Made by a program: the position numbers and the translations under genes. The notes under the pieces are model-generated. The model had not been told where the DNA came from. It saw nothing but the letters and a program-made list of their open reading frames with translations, and made no database searches. This document shows, piece after piece, positions 32,149-39,203 of a stretch of DNA of 44,949 nucleotides. Within the stretch, counting starts at the first letter, position 1; each line of letters begins with the position of its first letter. This stretch comes from JAFGCR01 sp964538225. Its GTDB lineage: Bacteria; Patescibacteriota; Gracilibacteria; UM-FILTER-43-11. Where the stretch lies: positions 1 to 44,949 of the forward strand of contig CAZIDW010000001.1 of NCBI GenBank assembly GCA_964538225.1, read 5' to 3'.

Positions 32149-32886
32149 ATGTATCACAAAAAATCCCCCAAACAGGTCGAAAAAGCGCTCAATACCCTTT
32201 TCAAAAAATATAAAATCCAAAATAAAGTTGATGTTGATACTATCAAAATGTGGATATGGAACTCCAAAGGCGAAGGAATGGAGCCTGTGAATAAATACCA
32301 AAAGAAATGTTTTCAGCTTTTTCCGGAACCGAAAGATATTGATGAACTTAATGACATTATGCAGGTGTTTGTAGACGCGTGGAATCATTTTCCGCATAAA
32401 GAACTGGGCGGGAAAGCTCCCTGCGATTTAATTGAGGAAAGCATGAAAAACGCGCCGGAAAAAAATAAGGAAGAAAGGCGCATGCCGAAAGTCCGTGTCG
32501 GCAATCAGGAAATGGAATGGGAAGAATACGAAGCGATGCTGAAAGAAATGGAAAAAGCGCAAAAACCGTTTAAAAAATGGATTGAGAATGACGCGCTGCC
32601 TAAATATAAAAAATATCTTGATCAATTACTTAAACATGAAAGAACGCGAAAAGAATATTATGACGTGGCTGAAAGATTTTTTGACAGAGCGCTCCATGTT
32701 GGGTTTACGGAGCTGAAGCTCATTCATCCGAAATTTGTACAGCAGGATTTTCCGCGCTGGTGGCCAACCCATATTATGTATTCCAATCTAACGCCTGTGC
32801 AGGTGCGCAAAAAACTGGAGAAATTGTTTGCTTTCATTGAGCTGGTTTACAAAGTACGTATCGATCAGTTTGGATTCAGAAAGTAA
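32149..32886 (+). CDS. Hypothetical protein in the accessory block
   Basis: 245 residues, highly charged, no signal peptide or membrane helix. Notable are DAWNHFPHKELGGKAPCDLI at about 84-103 and a long helical middle (about 110-185) of Glu/Lys/Met. The C-terminal part is aromatic-rich (FVQQDFPRWWPTHIMYSNLT). I recognise no family with confidence. It follows the DinD-like gene by 68 bp on the same strand and could share its SOS-type promoter. Confidence 0.75.
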   Translation: MYHKKSPKQVEKALNTLFKKYKIQNKVDVDTIKMWIWNSKGEGMEPVNKYQKKCFQLFPEPKDIDELNDIMQVFVDAWNHFPHKELGGKAPCDLIEESMKNAPEKNKEERRMPKVRVGNQEMEWEEYEAMLKEMEKAQKPFKKWIENDALPKYKKYLDQLLKHERTRKEYYDVAERFFDRALHVGFTELKLIHPKFVQQDFPRWWPTHIMYSNLTPVQVRKKLEKLFAFIELVYKVRIDQFGFRK

Positions 32887-32898
32887 GAATAAAATCAT

Positions 32899-32927
32899 TT
32901 GACGGGTGAACATATGTTTACTAGAAT
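32899..32927 (+). promoter_or_regulatory. Promoter with SOS/LexA-type operator, copy 2
   Basis: -35 TTGACG (32899-32904), 17-bp spacer, -10 TAGAAT (32922-32927). The spacer holds GTGAACATATGTTTAC (32906-32921), identical to copy 1. Outside this about 30-bp unit the two upstream regions are not similar. Confidence 0.75.
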
Positions 32928-32953
32928 TAAACTGTAATTTACTATTTAAAATT

Positions 32954-33259
32954 ATGACGGATAAGGAATTAAAAAAATCAGATTTTCTTTTATACACGTC
33001 GCCAAACGGCGAGGTCAAAATTGATGTCTTTTTCCAGGGGGAAACTATCTGGCTTACTCAAAAAATGATGAGTGAATTATTCGAAGTGGACATTCGTACA
33101 ATTAGTGAACATCTACAAAACATATTCAAGTCCGGTGAATTGAATGAAAAATCAGTTATCCGGAAAATCCGGACAACTGCCGAAGATGGCAAACAAGAAG
33201 ATGGCAAACAATATTTAACTAATTTTTACAATCTTGATGCTATTATCTCTGTGGGCTAA
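32954..33259 (+). pseudogene. rhuM: RhuM-family protein, truncated
   Basis: 101 residues from the ATG at 32954. It matches the N-terminus of RhuM (virulence RhuM / DNA-binding) proteins: GEVKIDVFFQGETIWLTQKM, FEVDIRTISEHLQNIFKSGE, and FYNLDAIISVG, after which intact homologues continue with YRVNS and two-thirds more protein. Here UAA follows ISVG immediately. The remainder appears deleted, with an unrelated coding tail fused at about 33250. It is under the second SOS-type operator. Probably non-functional, or reduced to the DNA-binding part. Confidence 0.75.
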
Positions 33260-33422
33260 AGAAACTAATAATCTTTTGCCATGGCAAAGAAGTTTGGCTT
33301 TCAGTCTTGGAAAACTCGTTAACAGAGGAAAAACACCATCCTCCAAACAGTCTGAGCATGGTCTAAAAATACTTAAGGAAGCTAAAAGACTCGGTTTTAA
33401 AAGTGAAAATGATTACAAATAA
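33252..33422 (+). pseudogene. 3' fragment of an unidentified gene fused to truncated rhuM
   Basis: In another frame, directly at the point where RhuM homology ends, a protein-like tail begins (LWAKETNNLLPWQRSLAFSL) and ends KSENDYK. It has regular helical character (SEHGLKILKEAKRLGFK) unlike a shadow frame. I do not recognise the family. It is best explained as the 3' end of a second gene joined to rhuM by a deletion. Confidence 0.5.
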
Positions 33423-33440
33423 TTTTTGTTGTATCCATTT

Positions 33441-33469
33441 TTGACAAAATATAATTTCTAATATAAAAT
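33441..33469 (+). promoter_or_regulatory. Promoter of the SAM riboswitch transcript
   Basis: Perfect -35 TTGACA (33441-33446), 17-bp spacer, -10 TAAAAT (33464-33469). The start point, about 33476, falls just before the aptamer. Confidence 0.7.
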
Positions 33470-33481
33470 AACCCTGTCATC

Positions 33482-33568
33482 TTTTATCAAGAGTGCAGTG
33501 AGAGGCTTAGCTCTACGAACTGCCGGCAACCCAAGTAATGTTGGGTGCCAAACCTAAGACGGATAAAA
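33482..33568 (+). promoter_or_regulatory. S-adenosylmethionine riboswitch, SAM-I/IV variant type
   Basis: P1 is TTTTATC (33482-33488) with GATAAAA (33562-33568). P2 is GCAGT (33495-33499) with ACTGC (33519-33523), extended by AGAG/CTCT. P3 is GGCAACCC (33525-33532) with GGGTGCC (33543-33549). The P2 loop CTTAG can pair with CTAAG (33554-33558), the expected pseudoknot. The core strings ATCAAGAG, GCCGGCAACC and GGGTGCCAA are those of the SAM clan. No P4 helix is present between the pseudoknot strand and P1, which points to the SAM-I/IV variant rather than classical SAM-I. It controls the gene at 33623. Confidence 0.85.
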
Positions 33569-33622
33569 TTATTCGCAAACTTGGTAAAAGGATAAGTTTT
33601 TAACACTTAACCTTTTATTTTT
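33569..33622 (+). promoter_or_regulatory. Possible riboswitch expression platform
   Basis: GGTAAAAG (33583-33590) can pair with the P1 5' strand CTTTTATC (one G-U). Alternatively TAAAAGG (33585-33591) can pair with CCTTTTA (33611-33617), just before the ATG. A weak AAACTT/AAGTTT hairpin with a short U-run also lies here. These mutually exclusive pairings fit ligand-dependent masking of the start region; this is inference. Confidence 0.4.
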
Positions 33623-33922
33623 ATGTCATTACCAATACCAAAAGGGCTGAAAAAATGCCCGAAGTGCAATTACTATAAGGGGATTGCCGAAGATCATCGC
33701 GGACCATGCAAAGTATCCTGTGCCTGCCACAAACAACTGTGTGATAGGTGCGGAGAAAAAGTGTATGAGTTCCCGATAGGTTCAACGATATTTGACGAAA
33801 AAAGAGGCTTACTGCATGTGCCTATTTTCTTTGCCTGGAGTCACACATGCCCGGATGGCGTAAAAGGCCAGCTGAAAAATAGTTTTCTGATTGATGTGAA
33901 AAGAAATGATTTACTTAAATAA
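33623..33922 (+). CDS. Cys-rich zinc-binding small protein under SAM riboswitch control
   Basis: 99 residues, soluble. Cysteines occur as KKCPKCNYYKG, GPCKVSCACHKQLCDRCGEK and a later HTCPDG, giving eight to nine Cys and several His, enough for two zinc sites. The C-terminal half is beta-rich (LLHVPIFFAWSHTC, SFLIDVKRNDLLK). No family is recognised. The upstream SAM riboswitch implies expression tied to methionine/SAM supply, so a role in sulfur amino-acid or methyl metabolism is the natural guess, unsupported by any enzyme motif. A cut-off second cistron follows 10 bp later. Confidence 0.75.
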   Translation: MSLPIPKGLKKCPKCNYYKGIAEDHRGPCKVSCACHKQLCDRCGEKVYEFPIGSTIFDEKRGLLHVPIFFAWSHTCPDGVKGQLKNSFLIDVKRNDLLK

Positions 33923-33932
33923 ACCAAATTCC

Positions 33933-33980
33933 ATGAGTCAAACAATTTTACAAAAAATCAATCTGGCTATCACAGGTTAA
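33933..33980 (+). pseudogene. 15-codon remnant after the riboswitch gene
   Basis: ATG at 33933 opens MSQTILQKINLAITG and then meets UAA. It has the look of a real N-terminus cut short, 10 bp after the riboswitch-controlled gene. The identity of the lost gene cannot be deduced. Confidence 0.35.
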
Positions 33981-33998
33981 TTTCTAGTATCTCATTTA

Positions 33999-34109
33999 CT
34001 ATTCACTTACTTCATTGTCTTCATAATAAGCTATTTCTTCATCATTGGTTTTAAGAGACATGAATTTGGCACGAACTAGGTTTGCAAATCTTTTAGGTGC
34101 ATGAATAAT
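33999..34109 (-). pseudogene. C-terminal gene remnant on the minus strand
   Basis: An open stretch of 36 codons without a start reads HAPKRFANLVRAKFMSLK, then EEIAYYEDNEVSE and stop. It looks like a true protein C-terminus. It lies just beyond the candidate immunity gene and may be the end of another toxin/immunity cassette gene. No family recognised. The rest of 33981-34194 holds nothing I can support. Confidence 0.35.
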
Positions 34110-34194
34110 TTATTTTTAAACTACCATCAGATTATTTTTCAATTAAAAAATCGGTACATTCACCCATAATTGGATATTCTTTATTCATAATTTG

Positions 34195-34665
34195 TTATTC
34201 TGGTTCAGCATCTTTAGGATAAACTTTTGGCATTTCGTTTCTCAATTTTATACCCAATATTTCTTCAATCATATTTTTTTCATTATTGTCTATATGAAGA
34301 ATAATCACATATTCATGGCTTATTGTGTCAATTTTAAGCTTCCCGTCGGTATAAAATTCAGGATCCTCATAAGGCCCTCTGTATAATTCTCCATTTTCAT
34401 ATTTATCAATATATGAAATATAATCATTTACATTCAGCCTATAGGTAAAGTTATTTTGGCTAACCTTTTCTTTTTTATATTTCATACCTTTAAGTTTTTT
34501 TTCCAATTCACTCATTTCGTTACCAAATACATAGATTGAACATGTATTAATTTTTAGAATTTTTGCAAAACTTTTCAATAATTCTGACCAACTTAAATTA
34601 GTCTGTGGCTTTATATTCCGGTGCTTTTGATATTCTGCCACTAAGGTGAAATAGTGTTTATTCAT
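34195..34665 (-). CDS. Candidate immunity protein for the RHS toxin
   Basis: 156 residues, soluble, starting MNKHYFTLVAEYQKHRNIKP, acidic overall with many Tyr/Asn. No family recognised. Its ATG overlaps the stop of the toxin frame by one base (TAATG), the translational coupling usual for polymorphic toxin/immunity pairs. Position directly after the toxin tip and lack of a signal peptide fit a cytoplasmic immunity protein. The assignment is from context only. Confidence 0.6.
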   Translation of the reverse strand: MNKHYFTLVAEYQKHRNIKPQTNLSWSELLKSFAKILKINTCSIYVFGNEMSELEKKLKGMKYKKEKVSQNNFTYRLNVNDYISYIDKYENGELYRGPYEDPEFYTDGKLKIDTISHEYVIILHIDNNEKNMIEEILGIKLRNEMPKVYPKDAEPE

Positions 34666-34667
34666 TA

Positions 34668-35700
34668 ATCTTCTTCTTTAGGATAAATTCTATGTTCCTC
34701 CATAGTGTCTTGCCATCTGCCACTTTCAGCTTTCTGTTCAATATGCATATGTGGCTTGTCACCATGAGGATTATCGATATCAAATCTTATTTTTCTATTC
34801 CCATCTTCTGAAATAAAGTATTTATCTGAACCATTTTTCTTTTCCCCCATTTTCATATCCTCCCCCAAATATTCCTTTATTTGTCCTTTTATATTATCAA
34901 TATTTTTATTAACAGATTTTTTAGTCAATTCCGTCGCCTCTTCAATATTTTTTCCGTTTTTAACCAGCTGTCTGTACAATTTTAGCTCACCAATGGTCTT
35001 AAAGCCAAATTTTGCTAAACCTGTAACTATTTTACTTCCCGCATATCCGATTGCGCCACCTGCAAGCTCACCAATAGTCATTGATGTAATAATCTCAGAT
35101 TCTGTTCTAGTGTGGATAGGTGGACTGTTAATATCTGGTGCGGCAACATTTTGGTAGCTCCCTAAAAAAGCGCCGATAAAGCCTGCCATAGCAATTGCTC
35201 CGGCAATAATCCCGATTTCCCCCCGTATCATCTACATACTTTAGTGGATTATTATTGGCGTAGGTATAAGGATTGAGCTTTTGAGGATCATTAAGTATAT
35301 CCTTTAATTCTGTATTACTTTTTTTGCCTTCATCAAAAACAACAGGGTCAGGTGTTACAAATCTACCAAGAACAGGACTATAATATCTTGCTCCGTAGTA
35401 CATAAGACCTGTTTCTTCATCCAACTCCTTGCCTGTAAAGCCATAATTCTCATACAGTTCAGGATGCTTTGTATTCGCAATAACTTCTTCTCTGGTTTTT
35501 CCATAAGGCAAATAATCCCTTCTTTCTACTACATTGCCATCTTCATCCATAACTGCCTCTACACTTCCAAGGTGGTCATGTAAATAATAAAAAACTTCTT
35601 CCTCAGCTGCGTAGCTAAAGCCGGCATTACTTAATAGTGAAGATAGAAGCAATACCGAACTTATTGTGAGGGAGGTGACTTTCTTTAAAATGGAAATCAT
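34668..35700 (-). pseudogene. Secreted mini-RHS polymorphic toxin, split by a frameshift
   Basis: Frame 1 (35700-35128) has a Sec signal (SSVLLLSSLLSNAGFSYAA), then one RHS core: YYLHDHLGSVEAVMDEDGNV, YGFTGKELDEETGLMYYGAR, LGRFVTPDP and NPYTYANNNPLKYVDDTG. There the frame leaves the expected ...DTGE path. The continuation (EIGIIAGAIAMAGF...) is in the next frame (from 35231 down to 34665) and ends with a toxin-like tip containing HMHIEQKAESGRWQD and EEHRIYPKEED. Removing one G from the G6 run (C6 at 35219-35224 on the plus strand) restores a single ORF of about 345 codons. The toxin class is not identified. Confidence 0.8.
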
Positions 35701-35727
35701 TCTCAGAAAGTAAGTAGATAGTATTTA

Positions 35728-35756
35728 TTTATAGTATATAAATGTTATAATGTCAA
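35728..35756 (-). promoter_or_regulatory. Promoter of the RHS toxin gene
   Basis: Minus strand: TTGACA (35756-35751), 17-bp spacer, TATAAA (35733-35728). About 27 nt of leader precede the ATG at 35700. Confidence 0.6.
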
Positions 35757-35813
35757 TTTTATCTCTTTAAAATCAAAAATTTCCCACAACTAGTGTTTAT
35801 ACAAAGTGTTTAA

Positions 35814-36710
35814 TTAAAACCGTTTTTCCCATTCCTCCCGATATTCCTCTCGCCGGTCGCGGTTGTGGAATTTAAGCATATCATCCGTTACCACCACGCT
35901 GGCTTCGGGGCCGAGTTTTTGGGTTTTTTTGAGTGTCCGTTTTTTGAAAGTCTTTTTTAAAAATCCTTCAATCAGGTTGCCAAACCATCCTTTAAAAACC
36001 CATTCCCAAAAGCGTTTGGAACGGCTTTTACCGTGAAAAGAGAATTTTTTCTCATTGATATCCGGGAATTTTAATCCGTATTTTTCCGACAGCCATTTAT
36101 TGTCTTCCATAAATTGCTGATAAGTTTTTTTGCCGTAAACCGGCATCATCAATCGGGTCCAGTAGGCCATATACGGATCCTCTGTTTTTAAAAGGAGTGG
36201 TTCCATGTTCATTTTTTCCGGCGTCACAAAAAAACTTAGGCAGAACCGGCCGGCGATCTTACTGTCATGCCGTCGGACGCCGTGGAAATGCAGGATAAGA
36301 GTGATAAAAAACCGTGCCAGCCACATCCGGCCTTTTTCAATCACAATAAACAGGTCGATGTCTGACAGTTCGGTGGGGTTGTCGTACGACAGGTTGTTGC
36401 ACACGGCGACCATCCGCACAAAAGGCACTTTGGCCACGTACTGGCCGTACTGACGCGTGCGGTTCCAGAATTTTTCCGCGATGAACTTGCGGGCCTTCCG
36501 CACATCTACCAATTTTCCGCGATTTTTTAGTACGTAGTAGTCGTGGATTTTTTCCACTTCTTCCATTTCATCCAATATCCCTTTTATTTCTTTGATGTGA
36601 ACCGCTTTGTCGTATTTATACAGATATTCCCTGATCTCCTCCGCGGTGAGCGGGAAATCAAAAAGGTCGAAGAAAGCGATGGTTTGGAGGATTGATTTTC
36701 GTAAATGCAT
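35814..36710 (-). CDS. Nucleotidyltransferase-like protein
   Basis: 298 residues. The N-terminal 60 residues look like a winged-helix segment (FDLFDFPLTAEEIREYLYKY). Around 104-120, AVCNNLSYDNPTELSDIDLF carries the S-D-x-D signature of the pol-beta nucleotidyltransferase fold, although the usual Gly-Ser before it is replaced by N-N-L-S. The C-terminal part is basic (RTLKKTQKLG). The substrate is unknown; related proteins occur in small genomes. It marks the return to non-island sequence after about 35.8 kb. Confidence 0.65.
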   Translation of the reverse strand: MHLRKSILQTIAFFDLFDFPLTAEEIREYLYKYDKAVHIKEIKGILDEMEEVEKIHDYYVLKNRGKLVDVRKARKFIAEKFWNRTRQYGQYVAKVPFVRMVAVCNNLSYDNPTELSDIDLFIVIEKGRMWLARFFITLILHFHGVRRHDSKIAGRFCLSFFVTPEKMNMEPLLLKTEDPYMAYWTRLMMPVYGKKTYQQFMEDNKWLSEKYGLKFPDINEKKFSFHGKSRSKRFWEWVFKGWFGNLIEGFLKKTFKKRTLKKTQKLGPEASVVVTDDMLKFHNRDRREEYREEWEKRF

Positions 36711-36756
36711 GGATGATTATTTTACCACAGAAGGTGCGATAATAACCATTAATCCC

Positions 36757-36784
36757 GAAGGTCAGGATAATTATCCTGACCTTC
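36757..36784. repeat. Perfect 28-bp palindrome before uvrC
   Basis: GAAGGTCAGGATAA is followed by its exact complement TTATCCTGACCTTC. An outer pair GAAGGTGC (about 36731) and GCACCTTC (about 36823) brackets it, suggesting a small fold-back element of about 100 bp between the divergent genes. Confidence 0.75.
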
Positions 36785-36849
36785 CGTGGAATGGAGGTTT
36801 TTTGATTATAGGAATTGTATAGCACCTTCATCGGGTGGTTAAATCAATG

Positions 36850-36855
36850 TATAAT
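36850..36855 (+). promoter_or_regulatory. -10 box 6 nt before uvrC (leaderless candidate)
   Basis: A perfect TATAAT ends 6 nt before the ATG at 36862. This also supports choosing that ATG over the GTG at 36835, which lies upstream of the -10 box. Confidence 0.5.
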
Positions 36856-36861
36856 CTAACC

Positions 36862-39171
36862 ATGAAAACATTTGCCAAAATTATCGCCAAACTGCCGAAC
36901 AGCCCAGGGGTCTATCAGTTTTTGGATGAAGATAAAAACCCCCTTTATATAGGTAAGGCAAAAAACCTCCGCAAACGGGTGCAGTCTTATTTCCGGAAAT
37001 CCGCCAAACACAGTCCCCGTATGGCCAAGATGCTGGAACAGGTTGATGACATCAAATGGATCGAGACCAACAGCGAGGTGGAAGCATTGGTTTTGGAAGA
37101 CAATCTGGTGAAAGAAAGTCAGCCTAAGTACAATGTTTTACTTCGGGATGATAAAAATTTCCAGTATATCAAAGTTACGGTGAACAAGGATTATCCGGAG
37201 ATCTATACCGTCCGGCGGATCGAGAAGGATGGGGCTAAATATTTCGGTCCCAAGACCTCCGGGAGCGATGTGAAACGGCTGGTGGATACCGTGAAACGGG
37301 TCTTCCGTTTGTGCAGTGTCCGGAATATCAGTGTTGATCCGGACGGCCAGCCGCTTAAAGGCGCGAAAGTGGCGGTCAAAATCGGTAACAGCCCTGCCAA
37401 ACGTCCCTGTCTGGATTACCACATCAAACGCTGTGTGGGGCCGTGTGCCGGCATGGTGACGCCGGAGGAATATCGCGTACTCATCGACCAGGCGGTCGAG
37501 TTTTTAGAAGGAAATTACAAGCCGGCGATCGAATCGCTTAAAAAACAGATGCGCGAATTCGCGAACGCGAAAAAATTCGAACGGGCCGCTAAACTCCGTG
37601 ACCAGATCATGGCCATCGAACGGAGCGCGGAAAAACAGCTGATCACCAGTACGGATATCGCTGACCGTGATGTGATCGCGTTTGTGCGCGATATGGGCAG
37701 GAGTTTTTTCAATCTTTTCCAGATCCGGAGCGGACGGCTCATCGGCCAGGAGAATTTTATCGCGGAGGCACCGGCAGTCTCCTCTAAATCACAGGACGCT
37801 CCGGAAGCGCCCGCGGAGATCATGGAATCGTTTTTTCGAGACTATTACGCCATGGCCGCGGATATCCCCAAAGAAGTGCTGGTCTCCGTTGATGTGGAAG
37901 AACCGAAACTGCTCCAGGATTATATCCGCCAATTTACCGATAAGTCCGTCCGTCTGATCTGGCCGCAGGCTGGTACAAAAAATGAACTGGTCCGGCTGGC
38001 TGAAAAGAACGCGCGGAGTTTCGCGGAACAGAACCGGGCCCGCTGGATGGCGGATAAAAAAGAGGAAAAGGCTTTGGAGGAACTTAAAGAAGCCCTAAAA
38101 CTGGAAGCGGAACCGAAGCGTATTGAATGTTACGACATCTCTCATTTGTCCGGCACGGAAACGGTCGGGTCGATGGTGGTCTTTAAAAAAGGCGAACCGG
38201 CCTCTGCGGATTACCGTCAGTTCCGCTTAAAGACCACTCAGGGCAGCCTGGATGACTACCAATCTATGGCTGAAGTCCTGCGGCGCCGGCTGAATTACCT
38301 GCCCGCGGTGCTGCCGGAGGATTATAAAATAGAAAAAGCGAAAAAGGCTGATGAGAAACTGATTAAAAAAATCTGGCCTTATTTGGAAGACTTTGATGTG
38401 AAGCAGTTTTATGTCGTCCGTTACAGGAAAAAACCGGTTGCCATGGGGCGCACCCACGAGATCTCCGACAAAGTCCACCAGCTGAGCGCCTTATGGGTCG
38501 CCCCCAGGCACTGCGGAAAAAATCTGAGTCATTTTATTTTAAAAAAACTGATTGACCGCTCAAAAATGAAACGCCTGTATTTGTTCTGCCGGCCGGAACT
38601 GGAGGAGTATTACCTGCGGATGGGTTTTGAAACCATCCATAAGGCGCCGCCGGAACTGCTTAAAAAAGCCAAACGGATTTCCAGGCGCGATCCAAAAAAG
38701 AAAAATTTGCTGTTTCTGGCTTTCCAGAAAAAGAAGAAGGATTTATCTTTTGAATCCCGTCCCGACCTGATTGTCATCGACGGCGGCAAAGGCCAGCTCC
38801 ACGCGGCGCATGATGTTTTATTTGAAAAAGGTTTCGATATCCCGATGATCGCGCTGGCCAAGCGGGCGGAAGAGGTCTTTATGCCGGGCCGGTCCGAGCC
38901 GCTGGAACTGCCGGCGGACAGCGAAGCGTCTTATCTGCTTCAGCGCATCCGCGATGAAGCGCATCGGTTCGCCATTGAATACAACCGCGGTTCGCGCGAT
39001 AAAAAAATGACTCGATCCGTGCTCGACAAGATCCCGGGTGTCGGCCCGAAGCTTAAAAAACGTCTGCTTACGTATTTCGGCTCCGTATCCAAAATCCGCG
39101 AGGCGCCGCAGGTGGTGCTGGAACAGATTGCGGGCGAAACAGTTGCCAAAAACATCAAAGAAAATCTATAA
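36862..39171 (+). CDS. uvrC: Excinuclease UvrC with an inserted GNAT acetyltransferase domain
   Basis: 769 residues; UvrC is usually about 600. In order: GIY-YIG nuclease (SPGVYQFLDEDKNPLYIGKA, 14-95), Cys cluster (about 182-196), UVR motif (about 235-260), and the RNase H-like 3' nuclease starting at ECYDISHLSG. Then about 150 foreign residues (about 480-631) interrupt that domain before it resumes at DLIVIDGGKGQL, RDEAHRFAIEYNR and the HhH end (LDKIPGVGPKLKKRLL). The insert has GNAT features: ALWVAPRHCGKNLSHFILKK (acetyl-CoA loop pattern) and EYYLRMGFETI (C-terminal motif). The nuclease Asp, Asp and His are kept, so repair activity is plausible. Confidence 0.94.
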   Translation: MKTFAKIIAKLPNSPGVYQFLDEDKNPLYIGKAKNLRKRVQSYFRKSAKHSPRMAKMLEQVDDIKWIETNSEVEALVLEDNLVKESQPKYNVLLRDDKNFQYIKVTVNKDYPEIYTVRRIEKDGAKYFGPKTSGSDVKRLVDTVKRVFRLCSVRNISVDPDGQPLKGAKVAVKIGNSPAKRPCLDYHIKRCVGPCAGMVTPEEYRVLIDQAVEFLEGNYKPAIESLKKQMREFANAKKFERAAKLRDQIMAIERSAEKQLITSTDIADRDVIAFVRDMGRSFFNLFQIRSGRLIGQENFIAEAPAVSSKSQDAPEAPAEIMESFFRDYYAMAADIPKEVLVSVDVEEPKLLQDYIRQFTDKSVRLIWPQAGTKNELVRLAEKNARSFAEQNRARWMADKKEEKALEELKEALKLEAEPKRIECYDISHLSGTETVGSMVVFKKGEPASADYRQFRLKTTQGSLDDYQSMAEVLRRRLNYLPAVLPEDYKIEKAKKADEKLIKKIWPYLEDFDVKQFYVVRYRKKPVAMGRTHEISDKVHQLSALWVAPRHCGKNLSHFILKKLIDRSKMKRLYLFCRPELEEYYLRMGFETIHKAPPELLKKAKRISRRDPKKKNLLFLAFQKKKKDLSFESRPDLIVIDGGKGQLHAAHDVLFEKGFDIPMIALAKRAEEVFMPGRSEPLELPADSEASYLLQRIRDEAHRFAIEYNRGSRDKKMTRSVLDKIPGVGPKLKKRLLTYFGSVSKIREAPQVVLEQIAGETVAKNIKENL

Positions 39172-39172
39172 T
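39143..39172 (+). promoter_or_regulatory. Promoter inside the uvrC 3' end
   Basis: TTGCCA (39143-39148), 18-bp spacer, TATAAT (39167-39172) overlapping the uvrC stop codon. It would start the lipoprotein mRNA about 25 nt before its ATG. Confidence 0.5.
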
Positions 39173-39203
39173 ATCCTCCCGTTTTCAATAACCATTCAGA
39201 GCC

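Noticed and set aside
33569..33605. Intrinsic terminator as the riboswitch output
   Set aside because: The AAACTT/AAGTTT stem is only 6 AT-rich pairs with an 11-nt loop; too weak to call, so kept only as one possibility in the expression platform.
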